NCBI GenBank assembly: GCA_003155465.1
Contig: PMCR01000279.1
Location: 4,873-13,393, forward strand
From: Myxococcales bacterium
GTDB taxonomy: Bacteria > Myxococcota > Polyangia > Fen-1088
Length of the DNA stretch: 8,521 nt
Reading direction: 5' to 3'
Under the pieces are notes generated by a model, which saw only the letters and a list, made by a program, of their open reading frames with translations, was not told where the DNA came from and searched no databases. Shown here piece after piece: positions 1-7,195 of the stretch (the first letter of the stretch is position 1; every line of letters begins with the position of its first letter). The position numbers and the translations under genes were made by a program.

Positions 1-845
1 GTGTCGCCCACTGCAAAATCGCTGCCTTGGTCTGTCACCTTGCCATCCGAGTGGTTCCAGAGGGCGAAGGTGCCGTAGTCGGTACGCCATCGGTAAAGGG
101 GATTGGCCGGAACCGACCCGCTCGCCAGCGGCGTGAACGGGAACCCGGGCACTGATGACATCGCCGGGTTGTAGGTCTTCAGCCCAGGCACGATCACCAC
201 CGTGACAGGGGCTGCATCTTGCGGGGCACTGGCAGCGCCGTCAGTCGTCGCATAGGGAACGCAACTGAAGACGCAGACGTTGGTGCACATCCAAGACCCG
301 CCAACACAGGAACATGATGACCCGCAGTGCTGCGTGTCACAATACTGATTGGCAGGACATTGGCTGTTGTTGTGGCAACCACTTGGGACAGCGGCATCGG
401 TCGCTTCTGTGCTGCAACGGGGATCGCCGCCCGTACCACCAGCGCCGCCCTTGCCAGTGGCGCCCCCCGAACCAATCGCCCCGCCCAGGCTTCCGCTGCC
501 TGAACTCCCGCCCATGGTCCCAGCCATGCTGCCGCCTATTTCAGTCACGGAACTGCTGGTGCTGGCCGCGCCGCCGTTTGCGGCTGCGCCTCCTGCGCTT
601 GCGGCGTCAGGCTCGGGAGCGCAGTTGACCGTGGGACACTCCGTCCCATCCCAGCAGGACTTCTTCCGACAGGCCTCACAGAGTACCTGACCTGCGGGGC
701 AAGCAGCCGTCCCATCTGTCCCCGCAGCACCGTCATTCGAGCCGTGTGTGGTCCCCAGCGAGTGATCAGAGTTGACGCAACCCAGGGCCAGTCCACAGAG
801 GGTCAGGAAGACACAAGTTCGAGCTAGGGTTAGTTTGATGTTCAT
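1..845 (-). CDS. Cys-rich, Gly/Ser-rich putative lipoprotein, C-terminus beyond the window
   Basis: Open frame from an ATG at 845 to the left edge, 281 codons seen with no stop. Residues 1-22 form a lipoprotein-type signal peptide (K4 and R9, a hydrophobic core, then L-A-L-G before Cys23), so the protein is probably lipid-anchored in the envelope. Then come a first Cys cluster (Cys 49, 56, 59, 64, 70, 75), a low-complexity Gly/Ser/Ala linker at about 80-140, a second cluster of ten Cys at 144-195, and a last visible part (about 205-281) rich in Tyr, Trp, Phe and Pro that could be the start of an Ig-like fold. The many Cys suggest disulfides outside the cytoplasm. It follows the barrel-like gene by 32 bp on the same strand, so it is probably the last visible gene of the sigma-factor operon. 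No good Shine-Dalgarno precedes the ATG. Such Gly-rich linkers are common in Myxococcota surface lipoproteins (known). The function is unknown. Confidence 0.8.
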   Translation of the reverse strand, partial: MNIKLTLARTCVFLTLCGLALGCVNSDHSLGTTHGSNDGAAGTDGTAACPAGQVLCEACRKKSCWDGTECPTVNCAPEPDAASAGGAAANGGAASTSSSVTEIGGSMAGTMGGSSGSGSLGGAIGSGGATGKGGAGGTGGDPRCSTEATDAAVPSGCHNNSQCPANQYCDTQHCGSSCSCVGGSWMCTNVCVFSCVPYATTDGAASAPQDAAPVTVVIVPGLKTYNPAMSSVPGFPFTPLASGSVPANPLYRWRTDYGTFALWNHSDGKVTDQGSDFAVGD

Positions 846-877
846 ACTGAGCCAGTGATCTGACCACGTCGATCGGG

Positions 878-2008
878 TCAAAAGACGAAGGCCATTCCCA
901 AAGACGCGCCAGGGCGAAAGGCAAGCGGCGCCAGCACCCGTGTGCTCGCGCCGCGGTTGTTTCGAACATCATAGTGGACATCCATCAGCGCGATGTCGGC
1001 GAACACCTTGGTGGTCACTGCAAGGTGCTCGGAGACACGCAGGTCGATGCCACCCCAGAAGCAGGCCGCCGGCAGATAGAACACGCCCCCAGGGGCCAGG
1101 TCGACCAGCGTGGTGTCTCCGCGCGGCCGGAAATCCACCCGGTCTAGGCCGCCGCCAAGGCCTAGCCGGAACACAGCCACGCCACGGCGCTCGATCTCCC
1201 AGTGTCCGCCGGCTCGCAGCGAAATCGCCTGCAGACTCACACCGACGGCATCTTTCCAGCGGCTGGCGGGAATCTGATAGCCCAGGTCCAACCACGCGCC
1301 AAACCAGCCACCAACCCGTCTCCAGCGCGGCCCGCGCGTGACCGCGCCAGACATCGTGAGCAGCCCGGTCAACGGAAGCTCGCGGCCGCAAGCCTGGGCG
1401 CCGCCCGAGGCCGCGATTTCGAGCCGCAATGGCTGCGGCGCAGCCGGAGGCACCCTCGAAACTGAGTCTTGGGCCGGTTGCACGTGCAGCGCCGCGCGCG
1501 CCTCGGACCGGGTCAGCGTCTGGCCTCTACCCTGGCTCAGCGCCAGGACTGCCGAAGCCACGATGTGACCAATTTCCTCCTTGGCGATTTCGTCAACAGC
1601 CTCCACCAGGGGCAAGGAACGAATGAAGAATCGATCCGCCTGGGAACCGCGAAAGTACAGGCGCGCCTCGGCCGAGGATGAGAGATCGATCCACACGCCA
1701 ATTGCAGCGATGTCTCCCTCCCCCTTGCGGTCGAGGAGATCTTGCGGCTGAAAGGCGTCTCCTGACGACCACAACACGGCGAACCCTTCCCGAGCCAGAA
1801 ACTCGGCGACAACCTCGCGCACGCCGCTCTGGGCCGAATCCCGGCCGAGCAAGGTGACGTGTGCGCGTAGGGGAGGCGTGGGCTCGGCGCCGACCTCTGC
1901 GGCCGAGGCAAAATGCGCGCCAAGCAACAAGACCGGAATGGCCCAAATCAGCCGGCCGTTCCAACGTGTGATCCGCAGCCATCCGCCGTGGGGTTTCTGC
2001 TCGGTCAA
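878..2008 (-). CDS. Secreted two-part protein: periplasmic alpha/beta-like domain plus outer-membrane barrel-like C-terminus
   Basis: 376 residues from a TTG start. That start is supported by a Shine-Dalgarno (AAGGAA, 8 nt away) and by a 4-bp TTGA overlap with the stop of the anti-sigma gene. Residues 1-36 look like a signal peptide with a basic n-region, a hydrophobic core (I21-G30) and an A-S-A cleavage site before Ala37. Residues about 45-170 form a mixed alpha/beta domain with no motif I can name. Residues about 195-376 alternate polar and hydrophobic in short strands rich in Gly, Trp and Tyr, and the protein ends in Phe after the motif GMAFVF, as outer-membrane barrels do. The barrel half holds roughly eight predicted strands by eye, which would suit a small barrel. 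Proteins of this layout next to a sigma/anti-sigma pair occur in Myxococcota as I recall them (low certainty). The role is unknown. It may be the envelope component whose state is reported to, or controlled by, the sigma factor. Confidence 0.85.
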   Translation of the reverse strand: MTEQKPHGGWLRITRWNGRLIWAIPVLLLGAHFASAAEVGAEPTPPLRAHVTLLGRDSAQSGVREVVAEFLAREGFAVLWSSGDAFQPQDLLDRKGEGDIAAIGVWIDLSSSAEARLYFRGSQADRFFIRSLPLVEAVDEIAKEEIGHIVASAVLALSQGRGQTLTRSEARAALHVQPAQDSVSRVPPAAPQPLRLEIAASGGAQACGRELPLTGLLTMSGAVTRGPRWRRVGGWFGAWLDLGYQIPASRWKDAVGVSLQAISLRAGGHWEIERRGVAVFRLGLGGGLDRVDFRPRGDTTLVDLAPGGVFYLPAACFWGGIDLRVSEHLAVTTKVFADIALMDVHYDVRNNRGASTRVLAPLAFRPGASLGMAFVF

Positions 2009-2931
2009 TTCCCAAGTTCCTTCAGACGCTTGGCCGCCGCCGGCTGATAGGCGGATCGTGGAAAGCGACGCACAAGTTCCTCCCAGGTCTGCCGCTCTTC
2101 GGCCGCGCGGCCCAGTCGTGCGAGACAGCGAGCCCGGCCAAACAATGCTTCCTCCGTCAAAGCGCCGCCAGAAGCATGCGCCCGGTACGAATCATAGGCA
2201 GTGACCGCGCCGGCCGGATCTCCGAGTCGGAGGAGCAAGTCCCCCATGGATACCGAGGCCAGGATGGCTTGGGCGGATCCAGGGAAGTCTCGTCTCAACC
2301 TCTGATAGAGGCCGATAGCTCGCCTGATCTCGCCCGCCCGTCGGACCGCGTTTGCCTCGGCGAACAGGGATCGCGCAGTCGGCTGCGGCTCAATCGACGG
2401 CGCGACAGCGGCCACGGATCGCGGCGGCTCAGGGCGCTGCTTGGCCGCCTCTGGAACCGCGTTCTCGATGGCCGCTGGTGCCGGCGGCGGTGCCTCCACC
2501 GTCGGCGCCACAGGAGGAATTTCGCTGGGAATGGCAGGGACACGATGCGCCACACGCCCACGAGCCGGGGATAGCATGGCCGCGTTCTCCGCAGATCGCA
2601 TCTCGAGCACTCTGCGGCCCACCGTCACCCACGCCACTGCCGCGCCCCCGGTGAATACAACCACCCCGGCAGCCATCGCCGCCGCCCGGATCCAGCGTCG
2701 GGCGAACGGTTGCTTTCCTGTCGCGCGGCTCAACACCCGGCCCAGCAATTCGCCATCCCCCGGCAGGGTTTCGGGGACGGCATCGAACAGCGTCGCCAGC
2801 GCCGATGCGGCCCGACACGCGGCACACTGCCCAAGATGGGCGTGAATAGCGCGCCGCTCAAGCTCCGAGACTTGATGGCGTATCCCGCGCGCCAGCAAAT
2901 CGTCTGGACACTGTCGATCTGCAAGAATCAT
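2005..2931 (-). CDS. Zinc-finger anti-sigma factor with transmembrane segment and periplasmic TPR tail
   Basis: 308 residues. The frame stays open far upstream into the sigma gene, but the ATG at 2931 is the sensible start because it forms an ATGA overlap with the sigma stop and puts the zinc motif at the N-terminus. Cys8 and H32-x3-C36-x2-C39 form the ZAS/zf-HC2 motif that binds the cognate sigma factor in the cytoplasm (family knowledge). Residues about 83-104 are one membrane segment. Residues about 107-185 are a Pro/Ala-rich spacer. Residues 186-308 hold about three TPR-like helix pairs resembling the YbgF/CpoB type (for example the stretch around A205-Y209 and the final R-F-P-x-S). The TPR tail should lie in the periplasm, where it could bind a peptide, peptidoglycan-associated protein or the product of the next gene. 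By family logic the protein holds the sigma factor inactive at the membrane until an envelope signal arrives. The signal itself cannot be read from the sequence. Confidence 0.9.
   Translation of the reverse strand: MILADRQCPDDLLARGIRHQVSELERRAIHAHLGQCAACRAASALATLFDAVPETLPGDGELLGRVLSRATGKQPFARRWIRAAAMAAGVVVFTGGAAVAWVTVGRRVLEMRSAENAAMLSPARGRVAHRVPAIPSEIPPVAPTVEAPPPAPAAIENAVPEAAKQRPEPPRSVAAVAPSIEPQPTARSLFAEANAVRRAGEIRRAIGLYQRLRRDFPGSAQAILASVSMGDLLLRLGDPAGAVTAYDSYRAHASGGALTEEALFGRARCLARLGRAAEERQTWEELVRRFPRSAYQPAAAKRLKELGN
2017..2022 (-). promoter_or_regulatory. Shine-Dalgarno that fixes the TTG start of the barrel-like gene
   Basis: AAGGAA on the minus strand, 8 nt before the TTG at 2008. It lies inside the last codons of the anti-sigma gene. 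Together with the TTGA overlap it makes the unusual TTG start credible. Confidence 0.6.
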
Positions 2932-3545
2932 CGTTTTAACTCTAGGATTTCTGCCAGTTCGCTGCTTGCTTCGATTCTCTCTCGCAGGGCCTGCTTGGCC
3001 AGACGCAGCCGGCTGCGCACGGTTTCTGCCGGACGGCCGACGGCAGACGCGACCTCCTCCACGGTAAACCCGAAGGCACAATGGAAGATCAGGACCTCCG
3101 CCTGTGCGGGCGGCAACTCGTCGAGCAGCAGGCCGAGGGTCTCTCGTCGTCGGATTGCGCTCACCCCCTCGACTGGAGATGGGTCTGGGCTCGCCGAGGC
3201 CGCCGCTGCGTCGGGCGCATCCAGCGTGAATTGGGCGCGAAAGGTCGCCCGTCGGCGCGAGGTGAGCGCCGTCAGAACCGCCACCCGACACGCGAAGTGA
3301 AGCACCGTGCACTCGCCCCGGAAGGACGCAAGCGCCACGAGCAGTCCTTCAACCGCCTCCTGCAGGACGTCCTCCGCGTCGGTGGTGGCGTGCCCCAAGA
3401 CCTTGCGGACAGCGCGCAGCATCGCCGGTCCGACCTCTTGCACCAGTCTGTGCGTCGCGTGGCGATCGCGATCCCCAGCCAGGCGCGCCAACTCCAGAAG
3501 AGCATCCTGGGTCCCCTGACCGCTCGTGCCGTTGACAAGTCTCAC
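2928..3545 (-). CDS. ECF-type RNA polymerase sigma factor
   Basis: 205 residues. Sigma region 2 spans about 20-103: the DAEDVLQE motif is at 56-63, which is the conserved region 2.2 polymerase contact, followed by an F-R-G-E stretch at 75-78 and a basic S-R-R-R at 96-99 in the DNA-reading part. A 30-residue Ala/Asp/Pro linker leads to region 4 at about 133-192, with the L-P-P-A-Q-A-E-V-L start and a helix-turn-helix G-F-T-V-E-E-V-A...T-V-R-S-R-L. There is no region 1.1 or 3, as expected for group 4 sigma factors. The start is a GTG at 3545 with AGGGG two bases before it, closer than ideal. The frame is open further upstream but holds no obvious better start. It is the head gene of a four-gene operon and its stop overlaps the anti-sigma start, a classic sigma/anti-sigma pair. 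Most such sigma factors activate their own promoter. No confident autoregulatory motif was found upstream. Confidence 0.93.
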   Translation of the reverse strand: MRLVNGTSGQGTQDALLELARLAGDRDRHATHRLVQEVGPAMLRAVRKVLGHATTDAEDVLQEAVEGLLVALASFRGECTVLHFACRVAVLTALTSRRRATFRAQFTLDAPDAAAASASPDPSPVEGVSAIRRRETLGLLLDELPPAQAEVLIFHCAFGFTVEEVASAVGRPAETVRSRLRLAKQALRERIEASSELAEILELKR

Positions 3546-3612
3546 TACCCCTATGAGTAGCGCGAAGGTGAAGAATGGGTCAATCCAACCGCCTCCGATG
3601 TAACCTGGCCCT
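3546..3612. promoter_or_regulatory. Divergent intergenic region between sigma factor and membrane-protein gene
   Basis: These 67 bp are the only space in which promoters for the minus-strand sigma operon and the plus-strand membrane protein can lie outside coding DNA. An in-frame TAA at 3601-3603 closes the plus frame just before the GTG start at 3613. No clear Shine-Dalgarno for either gene and no convincing pair of -35/-10 boxes could be assigned. The call rests on gene layout alone. Confidence 0.4.
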
Positions 3613-4359
3613 GTGAGAAACCGCCAACTACGCCAGAAGATCCTCCTCGCCGTCTTGTTGCTCCTGCCGTCGGCAGCGGCCTATGCGCTCCACTGGGTCA
3701 TCTTCCGCAACGCCCACGACATTTTTTTCTACCTGCTGATGGACATCGCCTTCCTGTTCGTGCAGGCGGTGCTGGCCACCCTGGTCTTTGATCAGCTGCT
3801 CAACGCCCATGAACGGCAGACGATTCGGCGGAAACTGAACGTGGCCATCGGCGTGTTCTTCAGTCAGGTCGGCACCCCGCTGCTACGGCTGCTTTCTGCG
3901 TTCGACGGCCATGCAGAAGACGCGCGCAAACACCTCAAGGTCGACGGGGCCTGGACCGAGGCGCATTTCGCAAAAATGCAGGCCGTGCTGCGCAGCCACG
4001 AACCAGCGATCGACGTGCGACGGGGCGATCTGGCGCTGTTGAAGCTCACGCTTGAACAGCAGCGCGACTTCCTGTTGCGTTTGCTTGAGAATCCCAATCT
4101 CCTCGAACACGAGACCCTGACCGAGATGCTGTGGTCGGTGTTCCACCTGGCTGACGAGCTGGCCCATCGGCCCAGCGTGGCCAGCTTGCCCGATGCGGAT
4201 CGCATGCACCTGGAGAACGACATAAAGCGCGCCTATGACTGGCTGGTGAGGGAGTGGCTGCGCCATATGCGGCATCTGCGGGCCACCTACCCGTACCTGT
4301 TCTCCCTCGCCGTGCGGACCAATCCCTTTGACCCGGACGCGAAGGTGGAGGTTTCGTAG
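3613..4359 (+). CDS. Two-TM membrane protein with helical cytoplasmic domain, function unknown
   Basis: 248 residues. The GTG at 3613 is the first start after an in-frame TAA at 3601, and the next Met is at residue 44, inside the second membrane segment, so the GTG is preferred although no Shine-Dalgarno is visible. Residues 9-31 and about 37-60 are hydrophobic membrane helices preceded by basic residues. From about 65 onward the protein is predicted helical and charged, with the blocks IGVFFSQVG (79-87), Y-P-Y-L-F-S-L near 228-234 and the C-terminal DPDAKVEVS. I recall similar uncharacterised membrane proteins with these blocks in other bacteria, but I cannot name a family. With the N-terminus inside, the helical part would be cytoplasmic. 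Its 3' end is the left copy of the 33-bp direct repeat, and the gene converges on the ATPase operon with 4 bp between stops. It could be host DNA at an insertion site or a membrane partner of the ATPases. The sequence does not decide. Confidence 0.85.
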   Translation: MRNRQLRQKILLAVLLLLPSAAAYALHWVIFRNAHDIFFYLLMDIAFLFVQAVLATLVFDQLLNAHERQTIRRKLNVAIGVFFSQVGTPLLRLLSAFDGHAEDARKHLKVDGAWTEAHFAKMQAVLRSHEPAIDVRRGDLALLKLTLEQQRDFLLRLLENPNLLEHETLTEMLWSVFHLADELAHRPSVASLPDADRMHLENDIKRAYDWLVREWLRHMRHLRATYPYLFSLAVRTNPFDPDAKVEVS

Positions 4360-4360
4360 A
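4328..4360 (+). repeat. 33-bp direct repeat, left copy (3' end of membrane-protein gene)
   Basis: This stretch matches 8462-8494 in the same orientation at 30 of 33 bases, with a 17-base exact core (4333-4349). It encodes the last codons and TAG stop of the membrane-protein gene. The three differences (4332, 4350, 4356) all fall in third codon positions and are synonymous. Similarity disappears just upstream of 4328 and just after 4360. Together with the right copy it brackets the two-ATPase operon like an attL/attR pair. Confidence 0.85.
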
Positions 4361-4363
4361 GGT

Positions 4364-7195
4364 TCAACTGCGCGTGTCGTCGGCGTCCGAGGCTTTGTCC
4401 AGCCCCAGCGCCTCACGCAGAAGGGCCCTCTGTTCAAGCGGCAGAGTCAGCAGGATGGTCTCGTCGCCCTCACGCCGATAGCGGGTACCAACGGACAGCA
4501 TCTCGAGGGGCAGGCGACAGTCGGCCGAGCCATCCACCGCTGACGCGAACATCGGCAAGGCCTCGGCCCACTGCGCGCTCCCCACATCGGGCCGGCCCAG
4601 AGCCTTCGACACGAAACCGGTGAATACGTCGGCGAGCACTCCCTGCTGCCGGTGCCGCGCAAGCGTGGCGCGCAACTCGCCGAGAGCGCGAGCGGTTGCG
4701 ACCGGACCGCGGAGTTGGAGCTCTGTCGACAGAATGCCCTCGGCTGTCTCGACCACGAGGGATGTGTCGGGCTTCTCGGTGGCAGCGAGTGCCTTTGCCA
4801 GGACCTCCATCGCCGCACCAGCACCCCGCGTGGCAACGGTGGCCGCAGTTTCTGATGCCATGAGGTTCCAAGAATCGAAAGACGAGCCGCAAGCAGTGCG
4901 CGCCGCCTCGACGGCGGCAAGAGTGTCGGTCCATCGCTGAAGGCTGACGAACAATTCACACTGCAGATGGCGAGCGAACGAATCGCGGGGATCTAGTGCG
5001 ATCGCCCGTTCGATGGCGTCCAACGCAGCCGACTTGTCGCCAGCGGCGTCCAGTGCGAGGCAGAGCTCTATCCATCCGTCCTTGTAGTCCGCATGCGTCT
5101 GCATCAGGTCGCGTGCCTCCGCCGCGGCTTCGTCGGTGCGGCCAAGATGTCGGAGAATCATGGCTTGGTGTGCGCGATGGCCAAGATCGTCGGGCTGGAG
5201 CTCGATTAGCCGCATCAAACTCGCCAGGGCTTCATCGAGACGCCGCATCCGAAAAAGGACTCCGACACGATAGTTCAGAGCAGTTGGGTCGTCTGGTGAG
5301 ATCCTACGGAGTTCATCGAGAGCCTGGAGCGCCAACTCGGGCGATTCTGCGCAATGGAGCACCACAAGTGCTCTCCAGCCATCAGGTTGCTTCGGGAACT
5401 GCTTGATGCAGGCCATGGCGGTCTCCAAGGCGGGGCGCGACTGTCCTAGTCTGGACTGACAGACAGCCTTCATAAAGTACGCATGGCTCTGATGCGGCTC
5501 CAGCGCGAGAATCTGCTCTTGTGTTGAAATCGCGTCTTCAAAGCGACGCTGCTCCAGCAGCGCGCTGCCAGCCAGGCTGAGCAACCGTATGTGGTTCGGA
5601 CTGGCATCCAGGCCCTTCTGTGCAACGATAAGTGCCTCGCCCGCGCGGTCGCGCTCAAGCAGTAGCTCTGCGAGCCGAATGGCGACCTCGGCATCTGCGG
5701 GAAACGCTTCTTGTCCACGCTGTGCGATCGCTATGGCCTCGTCAAAGCGGTTACTCTTCTCCAGTGCCAAAGCCAAGTTGGAAAAGTCGCGTGCGTTGCT
5801 GCGCTCTTGCACTAGTTTCGACCAGATCCCAGCGGCTTGCTCATGATCGCCCAATCTGCCCAAGCGGAGCGCTTCCGTCTCCAATGCCTCGTGTAGAGGT
5901 TGCTGGCCGTCCTGCTCGGACTGGGCGATTGCCACCTCCAGATGGCAGCGCTCAAAGGGCCGCCAGGTCGGCGGCTCTGTCTTCAGACCCTCGTAGCGTG
6001 TGCGCAGCTCCGGCACGGTGAACCAGCGGCGCAAGAACTCGACGAAGAGTTCGATGTGCTCCGTGCGCCGGTCCTTGACCTCGAAGCAGATGCGCATCAG
6101 GGGCTCGGCCAGCTCGCAGTAGGTTTCGCGGCCTACTGGCGTGCGCTGCACGAAGCCCAGGCGCACGAGTTCGCCCAACTGCTTGGCGGCGGTCTGCTGG
6201 GACATCAGACAACGCTTGGCGATGTCCTTGACGACAAGGGGACGTCGCTCATGCGCCAAGAACTCGACCAGCTTGCGCTGCTGCGGGGCCAGCAAGCGGA
6301 CACGGTCCTGGTAGTAAGGGGTCAGGTCATCGACCATGCGCATGAACGGCGGCGCCAACTGGTCGAGCGACTGATGCATGAGGAAGTCGGACATGATGAC
6401 GTAGACGCGAGGTGAACCGCCGGCCAGATGGTGGATGGCGCGGGCCCTAGCTCGGCCCACGGGCGTATCAAGCTTGGCTGTCAGTTCGGGATCGCCCTCG
6501 TGCTCCGCCTTGCGTTTGAGGAGGTCCAATGCACCCTCGAAGTCGAGCCGGTCGAGCTTGCGAATAGTGAAGAAGCCATAGAAGGCTGATGACTGGAGTT
6601 GCACACCGGCGAAGAGTGTCGGTGCAGTGGCGAGGATGGTCCAAAAGGGATGCTCTTGAATGAAGGCGCGCCACCGCTGCTGGCCCTCGGCGCCAAGCCC
6701 CTCGAAGAAGTCCTTGAGGTTCTCGCAGAGCAGCAACAGCGTGCCCTCGCCGACAAATTCCACCAGTAGCGCCTCGGCTGCCTCCAGGGCACGCGCGGGA
6801 TCGCGCTCGTGCAGCGAGTAGACGCCGTCGATGCGTGAGCCGAGGGTGGCGTCGTTCTTGGCCAGGGTTGCGAGGATCCGCATCAGCAAGTCCAGAAACG
6901 AAGCCACACCCCATTCCTCTTCATTGAGGAAGGCGATCTTCAGGTGCGCGCGAGCCTTCTTCCATGCCGGGGCCGTCGTCAGCCGGTGATGCAACAACTC
7001 CACAAAGTGGGTCTTGCCCACGCCGCGCGGGCCCACCAGCAGGATGAAGTGTTTCTCTTTGGAGGTCGCCGACGCGGCGATCTTCTTCAACACGTCGGCC
7101 ATCAGCTTGTCGCGGCCGACGAAGAGGCGTTCGAGCGCCTCAGGCGTCATGTTGCCCGGGCTGTAGCGCGAACTTTGTACCAGGCCCCGGCTCAT
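4364..7195 (-). CDS. STAND-like ATPase with winged helix and long TPR array
   Basis: 943 residues. The ATG at 7195 is chosen because it gives an ATGA overlap with the upstream ATPase stop and has AAGGA 8 nt before it. A GTG 18 bases further up would be possible. An F-V-G-R-D box (25-29) leads into Walker A GPRGVGKT (55-62). The Walker B position reads LLLLCEN (153-159): Glu158 is present but the usual Asp is replaced by Cys157. A winged-helix-like region follows at about 300-375, then about nine TPR units at roughly 437-765 (A-x2-A and acidic-Pro endings recur every 34 residues), then a 180-residue helical tail. ATPase, winged helix and repeat sensor is the STAND/MalT-like layout, in which the repeats sense a ligand or partner and the NTPase switches oligomeric state (family knowledge). 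No signal peptide or membrane helix, so cytoplasmic. No fused nuclease, TIR or protease effector domain is recognisable, so the output is unknown. Candidate roles are conflict/defence sensor or ATP-driven regulator. Confidence 0.9.
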   Translation of the reverse strand: MSRGLVQSSRYSPGNMTPEALERLFVGRDKLMADVLKKIAASATSKEKHFILLVGPRGVGKTHFVELLHHRLTTAPAWKKARAHLKIAFLNEEEWGVASFLDLLMRILATLAKNDATLGSRIDGVYSLHERDPARALEAAEALLVEFVGEGTLLLLCENLKDFFEGLGAEGQQRWRAFIQEHPFWTILATAPTLFAGVQLQSSAFYGFFTIRKLDRLDFEGALDLLKRKAEHEGDPELTAKLDTPVGRARARAIHHLAGGSPRVYVIMSDFLMHQSLDQLAPPFMRMVDDLTPYYQDRVRLLAPQQRKLVEFLAHERRPLVVKDIAKRCLMSQQTAAKQLGELVRLGFVQRTPVGRETYCELAEPLMRICFEVKDRRTEHIELFVEFLRRWFTVPELRTRYEGLKTEPPTWRPFERCHLEVAIAQSEQDGQQPLHEALETEALRLGRLGDHEQAAGIWSKLVQERSNARDFSNLALALEKSNRFDEAIAIAQRGQEAFPADAEVAIRLAELLLERDRAGEALIVAQKGLDASPNHIRLLSLAGSALLEQRRFEDAISTQEQILALEPHQSHAYFMKAVCQSRLGQSRPALETAMACIKQFPKQPDGWRALVVLHCAESPELALQALDELRRISPDDPTALNYRVGVLFRMRRLDEALASLMRLIELQPDDLGHRAHQAMILRHLGRTDEAAAEARDLMQTHADYKDGWIELCLALDAAGDKSAALDAIERAIALDPRDSFARHLQCELFVSLQRWTDTLAAVEAARTACGSSFDSWNLMASETAATVATRGAGAAMEVLAKALAATEKPDTSLVVETAEGILSTELQLRGPVATARALGELRATLARHRQQGVLADVFTGFVSKALGRPDVGSAQWAEALPMFASAVDGSADCRLPLEMLSVGTRYRREGDETILLTLPLEQRALLREALGLDKASDADDTRS

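Noticed and set aside
349..690. Pro/Ala-rich plus-strand frame opposite the lipoprotein linker
   Set aside because: Its repetitive Pro/Ala makeup is the reverse reading of Gly-rich codons in the lipoprotein linker.
2710..3300. Plus-strand open frame of 196 codons opposite the sigma and anti-sigma genes
   Set aside because: It is a shadow of high-GC genes on the other strand, with no Shine-Dalgarno, domain or plausible composition.
2932..3312. N-terminal extension of the anti-sigma frame into the sigma gene
   Set aside because: The frame is open upstream but overlaps the well-supported sigma factor and encodes low-quality Arg/Gly-rich sequence. The ATG at 2931 gives the ATGA overlap and a proper zinc-finger N-terminus.
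3561..3570. Third copy of the repeat core (cgcgaaggtg) near the sigma start
   Set aside because: Only ten bases match and the flanks differ. Matches of that length are expected by chance many times in a window of this size.
3554..3583. TTGACC and TACTCA with an 18-bp spacer as promoter of the sigma operon
   Set aside because: Transcription would start about two bases before the GTG, leaving no leader or Shine-Dalgarno. The match to -10 is poor.
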